A DNA stretch of 64,000 bases from Nafulsella turpanensis ZLM-10 (GTDB taxonomy: Bacteria > Bacteroidota > Bacteroidia > Cytophagales > Cyclobacteriaceae): positions 1-64,000 of the forward strand of contig NZ_ANNU01000028.1 of assembly GCF_000346615.1 (NCBI RefSeq). Reading direction: 5' to 3'. The position numbers were made by a program, and so were the translations under genes. Positions 17,275 to 26,145 of this stretch are shown here, piece by piece. Position 1 is the stretch's first letter. Each line of letters starts with the position of its first letter. Under the pieces are notes generated by a model. The model was not told the origin of the DNA, made no database searches, and saw only the letters and a program-made list of their open reading frames with translations.

Positions 17275-18384
17275 ATGCGGATTCTCTTTCTTGTACCCTA
17301 CCCGCCGGGAGAAGCGCCTTCGCAGCGCTTCCGTTTTGAGCAGTACCTGCCGCTCTTAAAGGAGCATGGCATAGACTATACCGTACAGCCCTTTCTCTCT
17401 GCAGAAAGCTGGAAAGTGCTGTACAAAAAAGGGAGCGGCTGGCAGAAAGCAGGGGGGGTAGTGGCTGGCTTCTTCCGCCGCTTTAAAATGCTCTTTCGCC
17501 TGCACCGCTATTCAGGAGTGTTTATCCACCGGGAAGCAAGCCCGATGGGCCCTCCTCTTTTCGAGTGGCTGATTGCAAAGGCCTGGAGGAAGCCCATTAT
17601 TTACGATTTTGATGATGCTATCTGGATCCCCAACATTTCAGAGGCCAACCGGCTGGCCTCTTTCTTTAAATTTCACCGGAAGGTAGCGGCTGTTTGCCGC
17701 TGGAGCCATACCATTAGCTGTGGAAACAGCTACCTGGCCCGTTTTGCCCGGCAGCATAGCGCAGCCAGGGTGGTAGTCAATCCTACTACCATTGATACGC
17801 TCCACCTGGAGCTTCCTCCTAAAAAGCAGCGGGCGAACGAGCCGCTTGTTATCGGCTGGACCGGCACTCATTCCACGCTAAAATACCTGAAGGAACTGCA
17901 GCCGGCCCTACACCAATTAGCAGAAGAATACCCGCAGGTAAGCTTTCAGCTGATCTCGAACCAGCCGCCCGACTTTCAGCTGCCCCGCATGGAATACATC
18001 CCCTGGAAGAAATCCACAGAAATGAAAGACCTACAGCGGTTCGACATAGGGCTGATGCCCTTAACTGCTGATCGCTGGTCGGAAGGCAAATGCGGCTTCA
18101 AGGCCCTGCAGTATATGGCCCTGGGAATTCCGGCGGTGGCCTCCCCGGTGGGGGTGAATAAAGAGATCATTCAGCATGGACGGAATGGCTTTCTGGCTGA
18201 TACTCCTGATGAATGGCTCCTTTACCTGGGCAAACTCATTCAGGACCCTGAATTAAGGCAGGAGCTGGGGCAGCGGGGGCGTCAGACGGTTACCGGCCGT
18301 TTTTCGGTGGAAGCGAACGCCGGTAATTTTTTAGATCTCTTCGCAGGCTTTGCAGGCAGTAATACCACTAGGGCCGCCACATAA
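17275..18384 (+). CDS. Glycosyltransferase family 4
   Basis: About 369 residues from ATG 17275 (MRILFLVPYPPGEAPSQRFR); a TTG two codons earlier is possible. Seen: PIIYDFDDAIWIP (about 105-117), the donor-domain opening LVIGWTGTHSTLKYLKEL (about 195-212), and CGFKALQYMALGIPAVASPV (about 276-295), the donor-binding block. It begins 13 bases after cysQ, so the two may be co-transcribed. The C-terminal coding end overlaps the convergent membrane-protein gene by 103 bases. The PSQRFRFEQY opening is common in glycan-locus GT4 enzymes. Specificity is unknown. Confidence 0.85.
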   Translation: MRILFLVPYPPGEAPSQRFRFEQYLPLLKEHGIDYTVQPFLSAESWKVLYKKGSGWQKAGGVVAGFFRRFKMLFRLHRYSGVFIHREASPMGPPLFEWLIAKAWRKPIIYDFDDAIWIPNISEANRLASFFKFHRKVAAVCRWSHTISCGNSYLARFARQHSAARVVVNPTTIDTLHLELPPKKQRANEPLVIGWTGTHSTLKYLKELQPALHQLAEEYPQVSFQLISNQPPDFQLPRMEYIPWKKSTEMKDLQRFDIGLMPLTADRWSEGKCGFKALQYMALGIPAVASPVGVNKEIIQHGRNGFLADTPDEWLLYLGKLIQDPELRQELGQRGRQTVTGRFSVEANAGNFLDLFAGFAGSNTTRAAT

Positions 18385-19640
18385 AAGGGCAGGAGCGGAA
18401 TTTTATAGCGCACCAGGGAACCGAAATTATAGGTAGCAATGCCTACAGCAAAGGCAAAGCTGATGGAAAAGATAAAGCAGAATATTAGGAAGGGACTGCC
18501 GGCAATCGCCTTAAAAGTAGATCCCACGCCTCTCTTATAAAAAACGTAAAGGGTAAAAAAAAGAAGGCCAAAGCTTTCCAGGGCAGCAAGCAGCATCACC
18601 GGATTATCAACCTCCCACAGATAGGGCCGGAAAAGGGTTACATTAATGGCCAGCGGTGTCTTTTTCAGCATTCCCACAGGGCTGTAGTCGAAATCGCCCA
18701 GTGTATAGACAGAACCTCCCTGCTGCTGCCCCACATACGTAAGCCAGCGGGCGGTGGATTCTGCGGTATAGGAAAAAGTATCAATATTATAACGATGACT
18801 TTCCTCTCCTATTTCGATAATGGCCAGGTACCCGAGTCCTGCAGCGACGACAATTACTAAAGGCCCTGTCACCAGCTTTACGGCTGCTGATTTGATTTTC
18901 TTCAGCCTCGACAAAAACACCCATAAAATAACGGCAGGCAAAAAGCAAAGCAGGATGTATATTTTAATACTGTAAATGACCCAGCAGCTCAGGATCAGAA
19001 CCACACTAAACCACCAGACATACTCCCGCCTGAAGAAAATTTTGTATACGGCATAAGTTGCCCAGCCAACTGCTGCCAGTGTTAGGGTATCTTTTAGAAG
19101 GCCCGAGCCCCAGAAGAACACCGATGGAATAAACAGTACTGCCCAGGCCAGGGGTCTATACAAATGCGGATACAGCCTGTAAAAGGTCAGGTACAGGGCC
19201 CAAAGGCCGCTGTAGCTCAGCACAGCAAAAATACAGGCAATAACTGCGTAGGTGTTAAAGGAGAAAAGGGAGAAAAGGCCGGCAAAACGTACCACCGCAT
19301 AGGAGGAGGCGTCATGAAAGAAATACATTTGCGAGGCATAATCAAAGGTTCCCGGCAGGTACTCTCCACTGGCTGTGATGAGCCGAAACGCTTTCAGGGG
19401 CGAATCGAGAAAAGCTTTCCACACCAGGCTTGCATCATGGTAATAGGCAAAAGTGTCGCCCCCGCTGTAATAGAACTGGTAAATGAAACCAACGGCCAGC
19501 GCTCCCACAATTTTTACCCCAAGCCCCGGAAGAAAGTATTTCCTCGTGTATCGATCGGTCACCAGGGGGCGCAACAGGAGAGCCAGGAAGGTAAACAGCC
19601 CCAGGTAAATGGGTGTAAGCAGGAGGTCGCGCAGTTCCAT
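18282..19640 (-). CDS. Polytopic membrane protein of unknown function
   Basis: The 452-residue protein has about eleven hydrophobic helices spread along its length, and a loop after the second helix with YSGGDTFAYYHDA (about 59-71). That acidic periplasmic-side loop recalls GT-C type glycosyltransferases and EpsG-like polymerases, but the match is too weak to name a function. The C-terminus is short and basic. Its last 34 codons overlap the convergent GT4 gene. It may take part in glycan assembly given its neighbour. I do not recognise a named family with confidence. Confidence 0.7.
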   Translation of the reverse strand: MELRDLLLTPIYLGLFTFLALLLRPLVTDRYTRKYFLPGLGVKIVGALAVGFIYQFYYSGGDTFAYYHDASLVWKAFLDSPLKAFRLITASGEYLPGTFDYASQMYFFHDASSYAVVRFAGLFSLFSFNTYAVIACIFAVLSYSGLWALYLTFYRLYPHLYRPLAWAVLFIPSVFFWGSGLLKDTLTLAAVGWATYAVYKIFFRREYVWWFSVVLILSCWVIYSIKIYILLCFLPAVILWVFLSRLKKIKSAAVKLVTGPLVIVVAAGLGYLAIIEIGEESHRYNIDTFSYTAESTARWLTYVGQQQGGSVYTLGDFDYSPVGMLKKTPLAINVTLFRPYLWEVDNPVMLLAALESFGLLFFTLYVFYKRGVGSTFKAIAGSPFLIFCFIFSISFAFAVGIATYNFGSLVRYKIPLLPFYVAALVVLLPAKPAKRSKKLPAFASTEKRPVTV

Positions 19641-19696
19641 GGTTGCTAAACTAGCTCATTGTTGAGAGGAAAGATAAGGAATTTTATAGAATTTAA

Positions 19697-20122
19697 GGAG
19701 GAGATTTGAGACGGGAGACTTGAGACATTGGATTTAAGACATAAGACACAGGATGTAAGATGTAGAACGGGAAAAGCCTGTAAACTGCTGTCATTGCGAA
19801 GGTGACGCAGGAGGCTGAAGCAATCTCCATCTATGTGAAAAGGAGTTTAAAAGAGCAGCTTCCCGTCTCCGCAACAATAAGAGTACGTGCAAGTAGGCAG
19901 CAGATTGCTTCACTGCGCTACCAATGACAAGTTATGTATTGGATAAATTAAAGCTACAGAAAGACCATAGCAGGGATGGCTTCGTGCCTCGCCATGACGA
20001 GCAAAAGAATTGTCATCGTAACTTTTCGTACTTCCCGAAGTTTAATCCCTCGCAATGACAGTCACCATTACAGCCATACCTATTGCACCACTCCCAAGCC
20101 ACTAACAACCAGCAAGCAACTT
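19697..20122. repeat. Intergenic repeat block (GAGAC tract, TGTCATTGCG elements, AAC tract)
   Basis: The 19641-20123 space holds: a GAGATTTGAGAC/GGGAGACTTGAGAC-type tract at 19697-19765; a 141-base element at 19789-19929 with TGTCATTG and CAATGACA ends; a fragment at 19969-20000; a 50-base element at 20011-20060 with TGTCATCG and CGCAATGACA ends; and an AAC-rich tract at 20098-20122 next to the TPR gene's stop. No gene is evident. Confidence 0.7.
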
Positions 20123-20123
20123 T

Positions 20124-21323
20124 TTACATATCCTTAAGGCGTTCGCGGGCGCGTTCATGAGAATTGTCCCGCCGCTTGGCATATTTTTTTACTTTCTTAT
20201 AATAGCGCTTTGCTTCCTTCTCTTCTCCCATTTCCCGGGCAATATCTCCTAAAGACAGCAGGGCGTAGTGCAGGTAACCTGAATCATAGGCCTCATTATC
20301 CTGGGCAAATTCAACGGTCCGTTCGAAGTAGTGCTTTGCCTTTTCCCAACGCTTAAAATTCATATTCATCTGCCCGAGGTAAAAGGAGGCATAGCGGCCA
20401 CTGGTAGCCTCATAGCCCACCATGCCGCTATCGATTTTCGCCAGAATTTCCACCGATTCCTCTTCCATCTTATTATAGCGGCCGGTGCTGTACAGCATAC
20501 GGGCATAATAGCGATGGAAGTAAGGGTTATCAGGAAAAGAGGTATGCAGGTATTCCGATATCCGCAGGGCTTCGCGCGGCTCATTCTCATCCATGGCAAG
20601 GATACGCATCAGGAAATATTGTGCTTCGGTACGGGTATAAAAGGCATTATTTGCCACCTCCCGCAGCTGTTTTACCCCCAGTTCTTTATCGCCATCAGGA
20701 AAAAACATGAGCACCGGCTTCAGGAGCGGGTAATTATCCGGCACCCACTCTGCATAATAATTGTAGAGCCCGTCGCCAAAAAGGAATTCAGGTCCCAGTC
20801 CTTCCTTATCCCTGTTCATGGCCAGGTAATCCAGAGCCTCTTTTCCTGTTGAGGCCGCTTTCCGCCAGTTCTTTCGCTCTGAATGCAGGCGGCTTTTAAA
20901 GGCATAGGCAGCTGAAAGGAAAAAGGAAGCTTCGGCATCTTCCGGATCGGCCTGAAAGCGACGATCGGCCCAGTAAATGGCCGTATCCATATAGGCGACG
21001 AACTTCTCGTCATAACGCTCCACATTAATATTGGGCATAATCTTCCACCACTCGCTCAGGCCCATCAGGAAGTAAGGTAAGGGATGAGTAGGATACTTTT
21101 GCTTGAGCCAGCGAAACTGCTGTTCAGCCTTCTCAAACTTAAAATTATACATATCGTTTACCGCCTGTGTCGCTTCTATCTGGAGGTTCATATTCAGCAG
21201 GAGCATTTCTTTTTCCTGCTTTTTGGCATTTTGATCCACCCAAGCTTCACCCTCCCACTGGGTCTGGGCCATGGCAGCACCTACCATAAGGAAACACAGT
21301 ATAAACGAGATTACTTTTTGCAT
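20124..21323 (-). CDS. Secreted TPR-repeat protein
   Basis: About 399 residues from ATG 21323, where MQKVISFILCFLMVGAAMAQ gives a clean signal peptide; the longer frame adds 14 residues before it and is unlikely. The mature protein is helical with several tetratricopeptide-like units, for example AEQQFRWLKQKYPTHPLPY early and YLHYALLSLGDIAREMGEEK late, so it is probably a periplasmic or envelope scaffold. No enzyme motif is visible. A candidate promoter lies about 220 bases upstream. The gene seems to be monocistronic. Confidence 0.8.
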   Translation of the reverse strand: MQKVISFILCFLMVGAAMAQTQWEGEAWVDQNAKKQEKEMLLLNMNLQIEATQAVNDMYNFKFEKAEQQFRWLKQKYPTHPLPYFLMGLSEWWKIMPNINVERYDEKFVAYMDTAIYWADRRFQADPEDAEASFFLSAAYAFKSRLHSERKNWRKAASTGKEALDYLAMNRDKEGLGPEFLFGDGLYNYYAEWVPDNYPLLKPVLMFFPDGDKELGVKQLREVANNAFYTRTEAQYFLMRILAMDENEPREALRISEYLHTSFPDNPYFHRYYARMLYSTGRYNKMEEESVEILAKIDSGMVGYEATSGRYASFYLGQMNMNFKRWEKAKHYFERTVEFAQDNEAYDSGYLHYALLSLGDIAREMGEEKEAKRYYKKVKKYAKRRDNSHERARERLKDM

Positions 21324-21392
21324 GCTATTATCAATATTTTTTTCTGAATATCTGTCAGGCTCCATTCCCTTAAACCTTCAGGAGTTCAACTA

Positions 21393-21435
21393 TGCCTGCC
21401 ACAGGTTTGCCTGCCACAGGTTTGCCTGCCACAGA
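21393..21435. repeat. Short tandem repeat, 15-base unit, almost three copies
   Basis: The unit TGCCTGCCACAGGTT occurs twice in full and once as TGCCTGCCACAGA. It lies 70 bases upstream of the TPR gene's start, inside the 21324-21933 intergenic space. Apart from this repeat and two candidate promoters, I see nothing else in that space. Confidence 0.9.
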
Positions 21436-21543
21436 AGCGGTTAAGGGTAATTTCTTTTTAATGAGGCGGAATTCCTGCCCCTTTCCTACCCTTCTCCTAA
21501 AGAATTAATCCTTTTAATTAGTTCAGATATGTAAGTTTAGAAC

Positions 21544-21551
21544 CAAAATTA
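21544..21551 (-). promoter_or_regulatory. Candidate promoter for the TPR gene
   Basis: Reads TAATTTTG on the minus strand, with a TTTG at 21567-21570 (minus) 15 bases further upstream. The spacing is a little short of the usual for the phylum. Confidence 0.4.
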
Positions 21552-21775
21552 AAACCTGCAGCTAATCAAAAGGATACAGAACAGGCAACACCTTCCTCCC
21601 TGTTACCGATAGCAGCCCGTCATTGCAAAATTTACAGAAAGCCGGTTTTGCCAAAAAGAAGTTTCTTCTTTTCAGGGAAACGCTTAAAAGGCCACTTCCT
21701 TATTTAGGAGAGGCTCTTTATCGCTCCTTCAGGAAAACAGGGGAGGCAGAAATTTTATATTGTGGCTAAAAAAAA

Positions 21776-21783
21776 TAATTTTG
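21776..21783 (+). promoter_or_regulatory. Candidate -7 promoter element for the DUF2723 gene
   Basis: Plus-strand TAATTTTG about 150 bases before the ATG. A TTG at 21760-21762 is too close for a standard -33 element, so only the -7 match supports it. Confidence 0.4.
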
Positions 21784-21933
21784 TATGAATTTAGCCGGGG
21801 AGAAAGTATCTTGTGCGGCAAAATTTAACAAATTTTAACATTCTTAAAAGGCCAATTGTATACGGCTGCAGCAAAGACCTTCGTTGGCATTAGCAAACAG
21901 TAAAACCCTGCTGCAATCGAAAAAACCCCATTT

Positions 21934-24912
21934 ATGCGTAATTTCAAACTACTTAATGACCTTACAGGCTGGGCTTTGTTCCTGATTTCCTCGCTGGTAT
22001 ACATCCTGGCTATTGAGCCAACAGCCAGTTACTGGGATGCCGGGGAATTTATCGCGGTTGCTTATAAACTACAGGTGCCTCACCCTCCCGGGGCTCCGCT
22101 GTACCTGCTCATCGGCAGGCTTTTCTCCATGCTGGCAGCCGATGTATATACCGTCGCCTTCTGGGTAAATATGGTAAGCGCCCTCAGCAGCGGTTTTACC
22201 ATTATGTTCCTGTACTGGTCTATTGTACTGCTTACCCGTAAAATTGGCAAAATAGAAATCGGGCGCGAAACGCCTTACCAAACCGTAACCCTGATTGGCA
22301 GCGGAATGATTGGTGCACTGGCCTTTGCCTTCTCCGACTCCTTCTGGTTTTCGGCCGAAGAGGCAGAGGTGTATGCCATGTCATCTTTTTTTATGGCCAT
22401 TGTGGTATGGGCCGTACTCAAATGGGATTTGATAAAAGACCCCCAGCTGGAAAATAAGTGGCTGATCCTGATTGCTTACATTATGGGCCTTTCCATTGGG
22501 GTACACCTGCTCAACCTGGTAGCCTTCCCATCCCTGGCCTTAATTTATTATTTCAAGAAGTACCCGAAAGTAACCACTAAAGGAGTAATTGCTGCTTTGG
22601 CCGGCGGACTTGCGCTTGTCGGTATTGTCATGATCGGCATCATCCCCGGACTGCCTTCCGTGGCCGGCTGGTTTGAGCTGTTGTTTGTCAATAGCTTTGG
22701 ACTGCCTTTCGGCTCCGGGATTATCTTTTTTGCCCTGATATTCCTGGGCGCTCTTATCTATGGCATTATCTACTCTCACAAAAAAGGTAAGGTGCTCCTG
22801 AACACCGCCCTTCTTTGCTTAACCTTTGTGCTGATTGGCTATTCCAGCTATGCTATTATTGTTATCCGCTCAAATGCCAACCCGCCTATCGATGAGAACA
22901 ACCCGGAGAATGTGATCTCCTTCGTATCTTACCTGAAGCGCGAGCAGTATGGCGATCGCCCTCTGTTGTACGGCCACACCTTTAATTCAGAAGTAGTGGA
23001 CTACGAAGAAGGAGAACCGGTATACCGCAAAGGGGAAGATGAGTATGAGGTGGCTTATCATAAGCAGGAGTATGTGTATTCCGACGGAAATAAAATGCTC
23101 CTTCCCCGTATCTACAGCATCCAACCAAACCATAAGCAGCTCTATCGCGAGCGCCTTGGCCTGGGACCAAATGAGGCACCCTCCTTCTTCGATAACCTCG
23201 AATATATGTTCAGCTACCAGATGGGGCATATGTACTGGCGCTACTTTATGTGGAATTTTGCCGGCAGAGAAAGTGATATTAAAGATGCCGCCTGGCTGTC
23301 TCCTGCCGATGCTTTTGGAGAAGAAGAGCTTCCGTACATGCTGGAGACAAATAAAGCCAGGAATAACTTCCTGATGCTTCCGCTTATTCTCGGCCTTATT
23401 GGTGCTGTTTTTCAATATAAGCGCGACGTGAGAGGCTTTAGTGTAGTGGCTTTACTGTTTTTCCTGACCGGCCTTGGACTGGTTCTTTACCTGAACTCAC
23501 CACCGGTAGAGCCCCGTGAGCGCGACTATATTTATGTAGGTTCTTACTATGCCTTTGCCTTCTGGATTGGTTTTGGCGTATATGCCATTGCCGAAGGCCT
23601 GGTAAAAGTAATGAAAAAGCGGTCGGCCCTTATACCGGCCATCGCCACCGCTGTCTGCCTGCTGGTGCCGGGTATTATGGCCGCAGAAGGCTGGGACGAC
23701 CACGACCGTTCCGATCGCTACTTCTCGGTCGATTCGGCTAAAAACTTCCTGGCGTCGCTGGCGCCCAATGCCATTTTATTTACAGGTGGCGATAACGATA
23801 CCTTTCCGCTCTGGTATGCGCAGGAGGTAGAAGGATTCCGCACCGATGTCCGGGTAATTGTACTTACCTACTTCAATACCGACTGGTATATCGACCAGAT
23901 GACGCGACAGGTGTATGAATCGGAACCGCTTCCATTCAGCCTTGAAGAACCTAACTACCGCCAGGGCGGCCTTAATGATGTTATCTACTATGTGGAGAAC
24001 CAGAACGTAAAAGGGGCCCTGCCGCTGAAGCAGTATATTAAGCTGGTAAAGGAAAACCATCCGGCCATTCGTATCTCCAACGGAGGCGAAGAGTTTAATA
24101 CTATTCCCAGTAAGGTAATAGCACTGGATGTAAATAAAGAAGAGGTACTGGAAAGCGGAATTATACCCGAAAGCAAGGAAGATTTGATTGTAGACAAAAT
24201 GGTTTTCCAGCTGAAAGGAAACGCACTTTACAAAAACGACCTTATGATCCTGGACCTCATTGCCACCAATGACTGGGAGCGGCCGATTTACTTCAACAAT
24301 ACTTCGCTGCAAAGCATCAATTTCGACTTAACGGAATATGTGATACATGAAGGAACCGCTTATCGCCTGCTTCCCATTCGAAACCCTAACCCGCAGGCCG
24401 AAATGGTGAATACGGAAGTGATGTACGACAATATGATGAACGACTTCTTCTGGCGGGAGCTGGACAACCCGGATGTGTATTATAATGAAGATTACCGCAA
24501 CTTCGTACTAAACCACCGCTCCAGCTTCAATACCCTTGCCCAGGCCTTAATTGAAGAAGGAAAGACAGAGAAGGCCCGTGAGGTACTGCTGTACAACCTG
24601 AAGGTAATGCCGGATGCAGGGGTTCCTTTCGATTATGTAACTGCTTTAACGGTGCAGTTGCTGCTACAGGTAGGTGAACAGGAAAAGGCCATCGAAATTG
24701 CCGACCTCCTGAGCCAGCGGGCAGATGAACTACTGGCTTACCTGAACGAGGAGAATACGGAAATAGGAAATGAGCGGCAAAAAAACCTGATTATTCTGAG
24801 CCAGCTGGCCCGAAGCATGGCCGCCGCCGGTTTACAGGAAAAAGCACTGGAATACCAGACCATTCTGGGCGAACATTACGGTGGCCTCAGTGCAAGCCCC
24901 GGTCTCCGTTAA
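21934..24912 (+). CDS. DUF2723 membrane protein (GT-C glycosyltransferase-like)
   Basis: The 992-residue protein has an N-terminal hydrophobic domain of a dozen or so helices to about residue 590, then a long soluble C-terminal part. EPTASYWDAGEFIAVAYKL (about 28-46) carries the D/E pair in the first periplasmic loop typical of GT-C enzymes related to protein O-mannosyltransferases, and HPPGAPLYLLIGRLFS follows. LASLAPNAILFTGGDNDTFP (about 607-626) is another family block. The tail (about 860-990) is helical with TPR-like repeats. By family, it may transfer sugars from lipid-linked donors to secreted proteins; this is inference. A strong terminator follows. Confidence 0.85.
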   Translation: MRNFKLLNDLTGWALFLISSLVYILAIEPTASYWDAGEFIAVAYKLQVPHPPGAPLYLLIGRLFSMLAADVYTVAFWVNMVSALSSGFTIMFLYWSIVLLTRKIGKIEIGRETPYQTVTLIGSGMIGALAFAFSDSFWFSAEEAEVYAMSSFFMAIVVWAVLKWDLIKDPQLENKWLILIAYIMGLSIGVHLLNLVAFPSLALIYYFKKYPKVTTKGVIAALAGGLALVGIVMIGIIPGLPSVAGWFELLFVNSFGLPFGSGIIFFALIFLGALIYGIIYSHKKGKVLLNTALLCLTFVLIGYSSYAIIVIRSNANPPIDENNPENVISFVSYLKREQYGDRPLLYGHTFNSEVVDYEEGEPVYRKGEDEYEVAYHKQEYVYSDGNKMLLPRIYSIQPNHKQLYRERLGLGPNEAPSFFDNLEYMFSYQMGHMYWRYFMWNFAGRESDIKDAAWLSPADAFGEEELPYMLETNKARNNFLMLPLILGLIGAVFQYKRDVRGFSVVALLFFLTGLGLVLYLNSPPVEPRERDYIYVGSYYAFAFWIGFGVYAIAEGLVKVMKKRSALIPAIATAVCLLVPGIMAAEGWDDHDRSDRYFSVDSAKNFLASLAPNAILFTGGDNDTFPLWYAQEVEGFRTDVRVIVLTYFNTDWYIDQMTRQVYESEPLPFSLEEPNYRQGGLNDVIYYVENQNVKGALPLKQYIKLVKENHPAIRISNGGEEFNTIPSKVIALDVNKEEVLESGIIPESKEDLIVDKMVFQLKGNALYKNDLMILDLIATNDWERPIYFNNTSLQSINFDLTEYVIHEGTAYRLLPIRNPNPQAEMVNTEVMYDNMMNDFFWRELDNPDVYYNEDYRNFVLNHRSSFNTLAQALIEEGKTEKAREVLLYNLKVMPDAGVPFDYVTALTVQLLLQVGEQEKAIEIADLLSQRADELLAYLNEENTEIGNERQKNLIILSQLARSMAAAGLQEKALEYQTILGEHYGGLSASPGLR

Positions 24913-24933
24913 TCCGGTTTTCTCCCATTTAAC

Positions 24934-24974
24934 AAAAAAGAGAGGGTTGCTGTAAAAGCAACCCTCTCTTTTTT
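24934..24974 (+). terminator. Rho-independent terminator after the DUF2723 gene
   Basis: A perfect 18-pair stem with GAGAGGGTTGCT and AGCAACCCTCTC around loop GTAAA, flanked by A and T runs on both sides. It could act in both directions for the convergent genes. Confidence 0.9.
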
Positions 24975-25038
24975 GTTTCTCTTATTTTGCAAATCAGAAA
25001 GTAAATGGGCTCTTTGGCTGAGGGAATTCGATCTTTCT

Positions 25039-25815
25039 TTATTTCTTCTTTGCTACCAGCAATAAATCAAGGCTGCTGTCAGCATTCCGGCTGATAAGAT
25101 AATCCTCATGGCTCAGAGAATCGACCAGTTGATTGTTACTGCTCATTAGACGGTTCCGATTCAGACGGTTCAGCACCTCATACGGAATTTTGAGCAGGCT
25201 TGAGGGAAGTCTATGCTGCAGGTTCAGAATATCGAAGCGGGTAATTTTCTCCACCGAACGCCGGTTCTCCTCATGGTAAGCCATCACCCGTTCGTTGCCG
25301 GCCACCCCCAGCATTTCCACTTCATCAAAAATAGCCGCCGAAAGGCGCGTCAGCTCATCGGCGGTATACTCCCGGATGTGCCATGGATTTCGGCTCAGCG
25401 TCATTTTAATATTGGGCGTGGTAAAGTAAGCCTTTCCGCCTGGCTTCAATATCCGGTATATTTCTTCCAGAAAAAGAGTATCGTCCAGTATATGTTCTAT
25501 TACCTGGAAAGAAATCAGGACATCGGCTGTATTATCCTCCAGCTGGCGGATGGGCGGAATGGTTGCCTCCACCACCTCCAGGTTTTCATGAGCTTCTTTT
25601 TTCTTCTCAATAACGGCTGTATTCTTGTCGAGGGCAATATACCTCTCACTCAAAGGGGCCAGTAGTTCAATACCCCGGCCGTCGCCGCAGCCTATTTCCA
25701 CAACAGTTCCGCCTATTTTATCCTTTACATAAATGTATGGCTTCAGGAGCCGCTGATGGATGGGATTGTCAGACTGAATCTCGTCAGAGGTAACTTCCGT
25801 TTTGAAAAATGCCAT
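25039..25815 (-). CDS. Class I SAM-dependent methyltransferase
   Basis: The 258-residue protein has a type 11 methyltransferase core: GTVVEIGCGDGRGIELLAP (about 35-53) is a textbook SAM-binding motif I, followed by YIALDKN, VLISFQVIEHILDD (about 98-111) and ILKPGGKAYFTTPN (about 121-134). The substrate is unknown; this subtype is common near surface-glycan and lipid genes. It is a single gene convergent with the DUF2723 gene. Its leader holds an AAC-rich tract (25842-25862 in the sense strand) like those of the cys genes. Confidence 0.85.
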   Translation of the reverse strand: MAFFKTEVTSDEIQSDNPIHQRLLKPYIYVKDKIGGTVVEIGCGDGRGIELLAPLSERYIALDKNTAVIEKKKEAHENLEVVEATIPPIRQLEDNTADVLISFQVIEHILDDTLFLEEIYRILKPGGKAYFTTPNIKMTLSRNPWHIREYTADELTRLSAAIFDEVEMLGVAGNERVMAYHEENRRSVEKITRFDILNLQHRLPSSLLKIPYEVLNRLNRNRLMSSNNQLVDSLSHEDYLISRNADSSLDLLLVAKKK

Positions 25816-25841
25816 TTTTTAAGAATATTTATTGGTATGGT

Positions 25842-26063
25842 GTCGTTGTTTGTTGGTCGTCGATAATTTTACATTCCTGGTTTATGTGGCTGGTTGAAAG
25901 CTGTTATTACAAGGTGGCTCGACGAAGTAATCTCCCTTATAAAGCGGGATAGTTGGTTTTAAAAGGCAGGTTTCCTCAGGTAACTTCATTTTGAACTTTC
26001 AACAGATTGCTTCCTTGCTCCGCAGTCCCATACAGGCAAAGCTCCGCTCATTGCAAACAGCCA
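25842..26063. repeat. Intergenic repeats: AAC-rich leader tract and degenerate TGTCATTGCG-family element
   Basis: The 25816-26145 space has a GTCGTTGTTTGTTGGTCGTC tract at 25844-25863. Then, from about 25908 to 26063, there is a worn element with GGTGGCTCGACGAAGTAATC at one side and CAGATTGCTTCCTTGCTCCG and GCTCATTGC toward the other, like the GAAGCAATCTC arms of the family seen at 19789. No gene is visible in it. Confidence 0.5.
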
Positions 26064-26145
26064 CGCCACAACCAGGGCTGTGATGTACAAAAATAGGAAT
26101 CTTTTTACAATTTACTTTTACTGCTCAGGCCCTGATACTTTTTAA

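Noticed and set aside
21393-21435. Possible CRISPR array
   Set aside because: The repeat unit is 15 bases with no unique spacers and no cas genes, so it is a simple tandem repeat.
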